Assembly: GCA_902773395.1 (NCBI GenBank)
Contig: CACYEJ010000316.1
Location: forward strand, 1-16,302
Source: an uncultured Ruminococcus sp.
GTDB lineage: Bacteria; Bacillota_A; Clostridia; Oscillospirales; Acutalibacteraceae
DNA length: 16,302 nt
Reading direction: 5' to 3'
Made by a program: the position numbers and the translations under genes. Under the pieces are notes generated by a model. That model was not told the DNA's origin, searched no databases, and was given only the letters and a program-made list of their open reading frames with translations. This document shows, piece after piece, positions 14,708 to 16,302 of the stretch. Position 1 is the first letter of the stretch; the number at the start of each line of letters is the position of its first letter.

Positions 14708-16039
14708 ATGCAAAACCCAAGATATTTAGTATATAAAGCGTTATACAAAATCGAGACTCAAAATGCCTATTCAAATTTGACGCTTGATTCTGTTTTAAAA
14801 AATTCCGATTTAGACTCCAGAAACGCAGCCTTGGCATCATCGCTGTTTTATGGAGTTCTTGAAAAGAAGCTGTCACTGGACTATATCATTTCGAAGTTTT
14901 CATCAATTCGCTTGAAAAAAATAGAAACCAAAACATTGATTATCCTGCGAATGGGCGTTTTTCAAATGGTGTTCATGGATAAGATTCCGGATTCCGCAGC
15001 GGTAAACGAGGCTGTAAAAATCTGTAAAAAAGAAAAGCTGTATCAGTCGTCCGGTTTCGTAAACGGCGTACTGAGGAGCGTTTCCCGTGCGGAGGAGAGA
15101 TTTCCTCTTCCGCAGCAGAGTGATGTCGTTAAGTATTTGTCAGTAAAATATTCATGCCCTGAGAATATCGTAAAGCTATGGATAGACGATTATTCCATAG
15201 AAATTGCCGAGGGGATTCTGAAAAGCCTGTCCGGCAGACCGCCGATTTTCGCAAGGGTAAACACGTTGAAGCTGTCGTCTGAGCAGCTGATTGAGCAGCT
15301 TGCTTCGGAAAGCGTTGAAGCAAAAGCGGCGGATTTTCCGGAAGCAGCCGTTGAAATAAAATATTCGGGTTCTCTGTCTGAGCTTGAATGTTTTATAAAG
15401 GGACTTTTACATATTCAGGATTTGTCCTCACAGATTTGCTGCGAGATACTTTCGCCGAAAAAGGGCGATGTCGTTTCCGATGTTTGTTCTGCACCGGGAG
15501 GCAAGGCTTTCAATATTGCGGAAAGACTTGGCGGCAGCGGTATGGTGAATTGCTATGATGTTCACGAGCATAAGCTAAAGCTGATTAAAAGCGGTGCAAA
15601 GCGGCTTGGAATCGTCAATCTCTCTGTAAAACAGCGTGATGCTCTAAGCGATGAGCCGCTTGAAATGTCCGATAAAATTCTCTGTGATGTGCCGTGTTCG
15701 GGACTTGGCATACTCCGCAGAAAGCCTGAGATAAGATATAAAGATGATCTCGGCATAGATTCTCTGCCCGACATACAGTACCGTATTCTGGAAAATTCTG
15801 CAAAGTATCTCGTTTCCGGAGGTGTTCTGATTTACTCAACGTGTACACTTCACAGGGCTGAGAACGGCGATGTTGTAAACAAATTTTTAGAAAGCTACAA
15901 AGATGAGTACGAGCCGCTGCCGATTGTGCTGCCCCGTGGAATAAGCCGTACAATCGAAGAACCGGAAAATCAATTAACACTCTTTCCGCAGACGAATAGT
16001 ACGGACGGATTTTTCATCAGTGCAATAAAAAAGAGGTGA
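14708..16039 (+). CDS. rsmB: 16S rRNA (cytosine(967)-C(5))-methyltransferase RsmB
   Basis: 443 aa. N-terminal NusB-like RNA-binding domain (about 1-130), then a SAM-dependent methyltransferase of the RsmB/NOP2 class. Motifs: SAM-binding SAPGGK (261-266), DVPCSG (327-332, with the PC cysteine C330), and YSTCTLHRAEN (376-386, catalytic TC cysteine C379). Both catalytic cysteines are therefore intact. The C-terminal end NSTDGFFISAIKKR is typical. A GGGAG sits a few bases before the ATG. Its stop codon lies inside the ribosome binding site of rlmN. Confidence 0.96.
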   Translation: MQNPRYLVYKALYKIETQNAYSNLTLDSVLKNSDLDSRNAALASSLFYGVLEKKLSLDYIISKFSSIRLKKIETKTLIILRMGVFQMVFMDKIPDSAAVNEAVKICKKEKLYQSSGFVNGVLRSVSRAEERFPLPQQSDVVKYLSVKYSCPENIVKLWIDDYSIEIAEGILKSLSGRPPIFARVNTLKLSSEQLIEQLASESVEAKAADFPEAAVEIKYSGSLSELECFIKGLLHIQDLSSQICCEILSPKKGDVVSDVCSAPGGKAFNIAERLGGSGMVNCYDVHEHKLKLIKSGAKRLGIVNLSVKQRDALSDEPLEMSDKILCDVPCSGLGILRRKPEIRYKDDLGIDSLPDIQYRILENSAKYLVSGGVLIYSTCTLHRAENGDVVNKFLESYKDEYEPLPIVLPRGISRTIEEPENQLTLFPQTNSTDGFFISAIKKR

Positions 16040-16043
16040 GATT

Positions 16044-16302
16044 TTGAAAGATATTAAATCATATTCCTTGGCTGAATTGGAAGAGGAGTTCAAAACGGAG
16101 CTGTCACTTCCTAAGTTTCGTGCGAAGCAGGTTTATAAGTGGCTTACGCTTGGTGTGGAAGATTTTGCTGAGATGACAGATATTTCCAAGGAATTACGTA
16201 ACAATCTTAGTAAAAATTATTACATCTCTGTTGCAAATATTGAAAAAAAACTCATTTCGGTTTATGATAAAACAGTTAAGTATTTATTTAAATTCAATGA
16301 CG
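16044..16302 (+). CDS. rlmN: 23S rRNA/tRNA adenine-C2 methyltransferase RlmN, 5' part
   Basis: Partial gene running off the right edge; 86 complete codons visible. The start is TTG at 16044, chosen because AGAGGTGAG (16032-16040) lies just upstream, the frame has a stop at 16026-16028, and the first residues (MKDIKSYSLAELEEEF) match how RlmN proteins begin. The N-terminal accessory domain shows KFRAKQVYKWLTLGV (about 24-38), DFAEMTDISKELR and KTVKYLFKFND at the edge. The radical-SAM core with its CxxxCxxC motif lies beyond the window. In relatives a prpC-prkC pair (PP2C and PASTA kinase) follows this gene. Confidence 0.92.
   Translation, partial: MKDIKSYSLAELEEEFKTELSLPKFRAKQVYKWLTLGVEDFAEMTDISKELRNNLSKNYYISVANIEKKLISVYDKTVKYLFKFND

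Overview
The window looks like the chromosome of a low-to-moderate GC Gram-positive anaerobe of the class Clostridia, most likely a gut Ruminococcaceae/Oscillospiraceae-type bacterium. This rests on gene content and order (rapZ-whiA, and yicC-remA-gmk-rpoZ-priA-def-fmt-...-rsmB-rlmN, the Bacillus/Clostridium layout), on strong purine-rich ribosome binding sites, and on extragenic repeats of a type seen in that group. No taxonomic search was possible, so the family assignment is an inference.

Left part (1-2650): rapZ and whiA form a tight + strand pair (14 bp gap). An extragenic repeat starts at the whiA stop codon. A hairpin terminator then separates it from a convergent small flavin-type split-barrel gene (PNPOx family) on the - strand.

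Signalling block (2650-6480): a divergent intergenic region carries a near-consensus promoter and a structured leader of about 165 nt. It drives a single-pass membrane GGDEF protein, followed by a complete PP2C phosphatase and an unusual transmembrane Ser/Thr kinase. The kinase has an N-terminal four-cysteine zinc ribbon, an altered DFG motif and an acidic, tyrosine-rich tail predicted to lie outside the cell instead of PASTA repeats. A shared terminator hairpin separates the kinase from convergent yebC. This accessory signalling set is the most distinctive part of the window.

Right part (6598-16302): yebC (-) and yicC (+) are divergent from an AT-rich promoter region. From yicC to the right edge everything is on the + strand: yicC, remA (DUF370), gmk, rpoZ, priA, def, fmt, a second copy of the repeat, a YugP-type membrane zinc metallopeptidase, rsmB and the 5' part of rlmN. 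These cover RNA decay, biofilm/matrix regulation, guanylate metabolism, RNA polymerase assembly, replication restart, processing of formyl-methionine, and rRNA methylation. Compared with Bacillus subtilis, coaBC is missing between rpoZ and priA, and a metallopeptidase plus repeat sit between fmt and rsmB.

No tRNA, rRNA, CRISPR array, insertion sequence or phage gene was seen. The points most worth following are the kinase/phosphatase/GGDEF block and the two-copy structured repeat.
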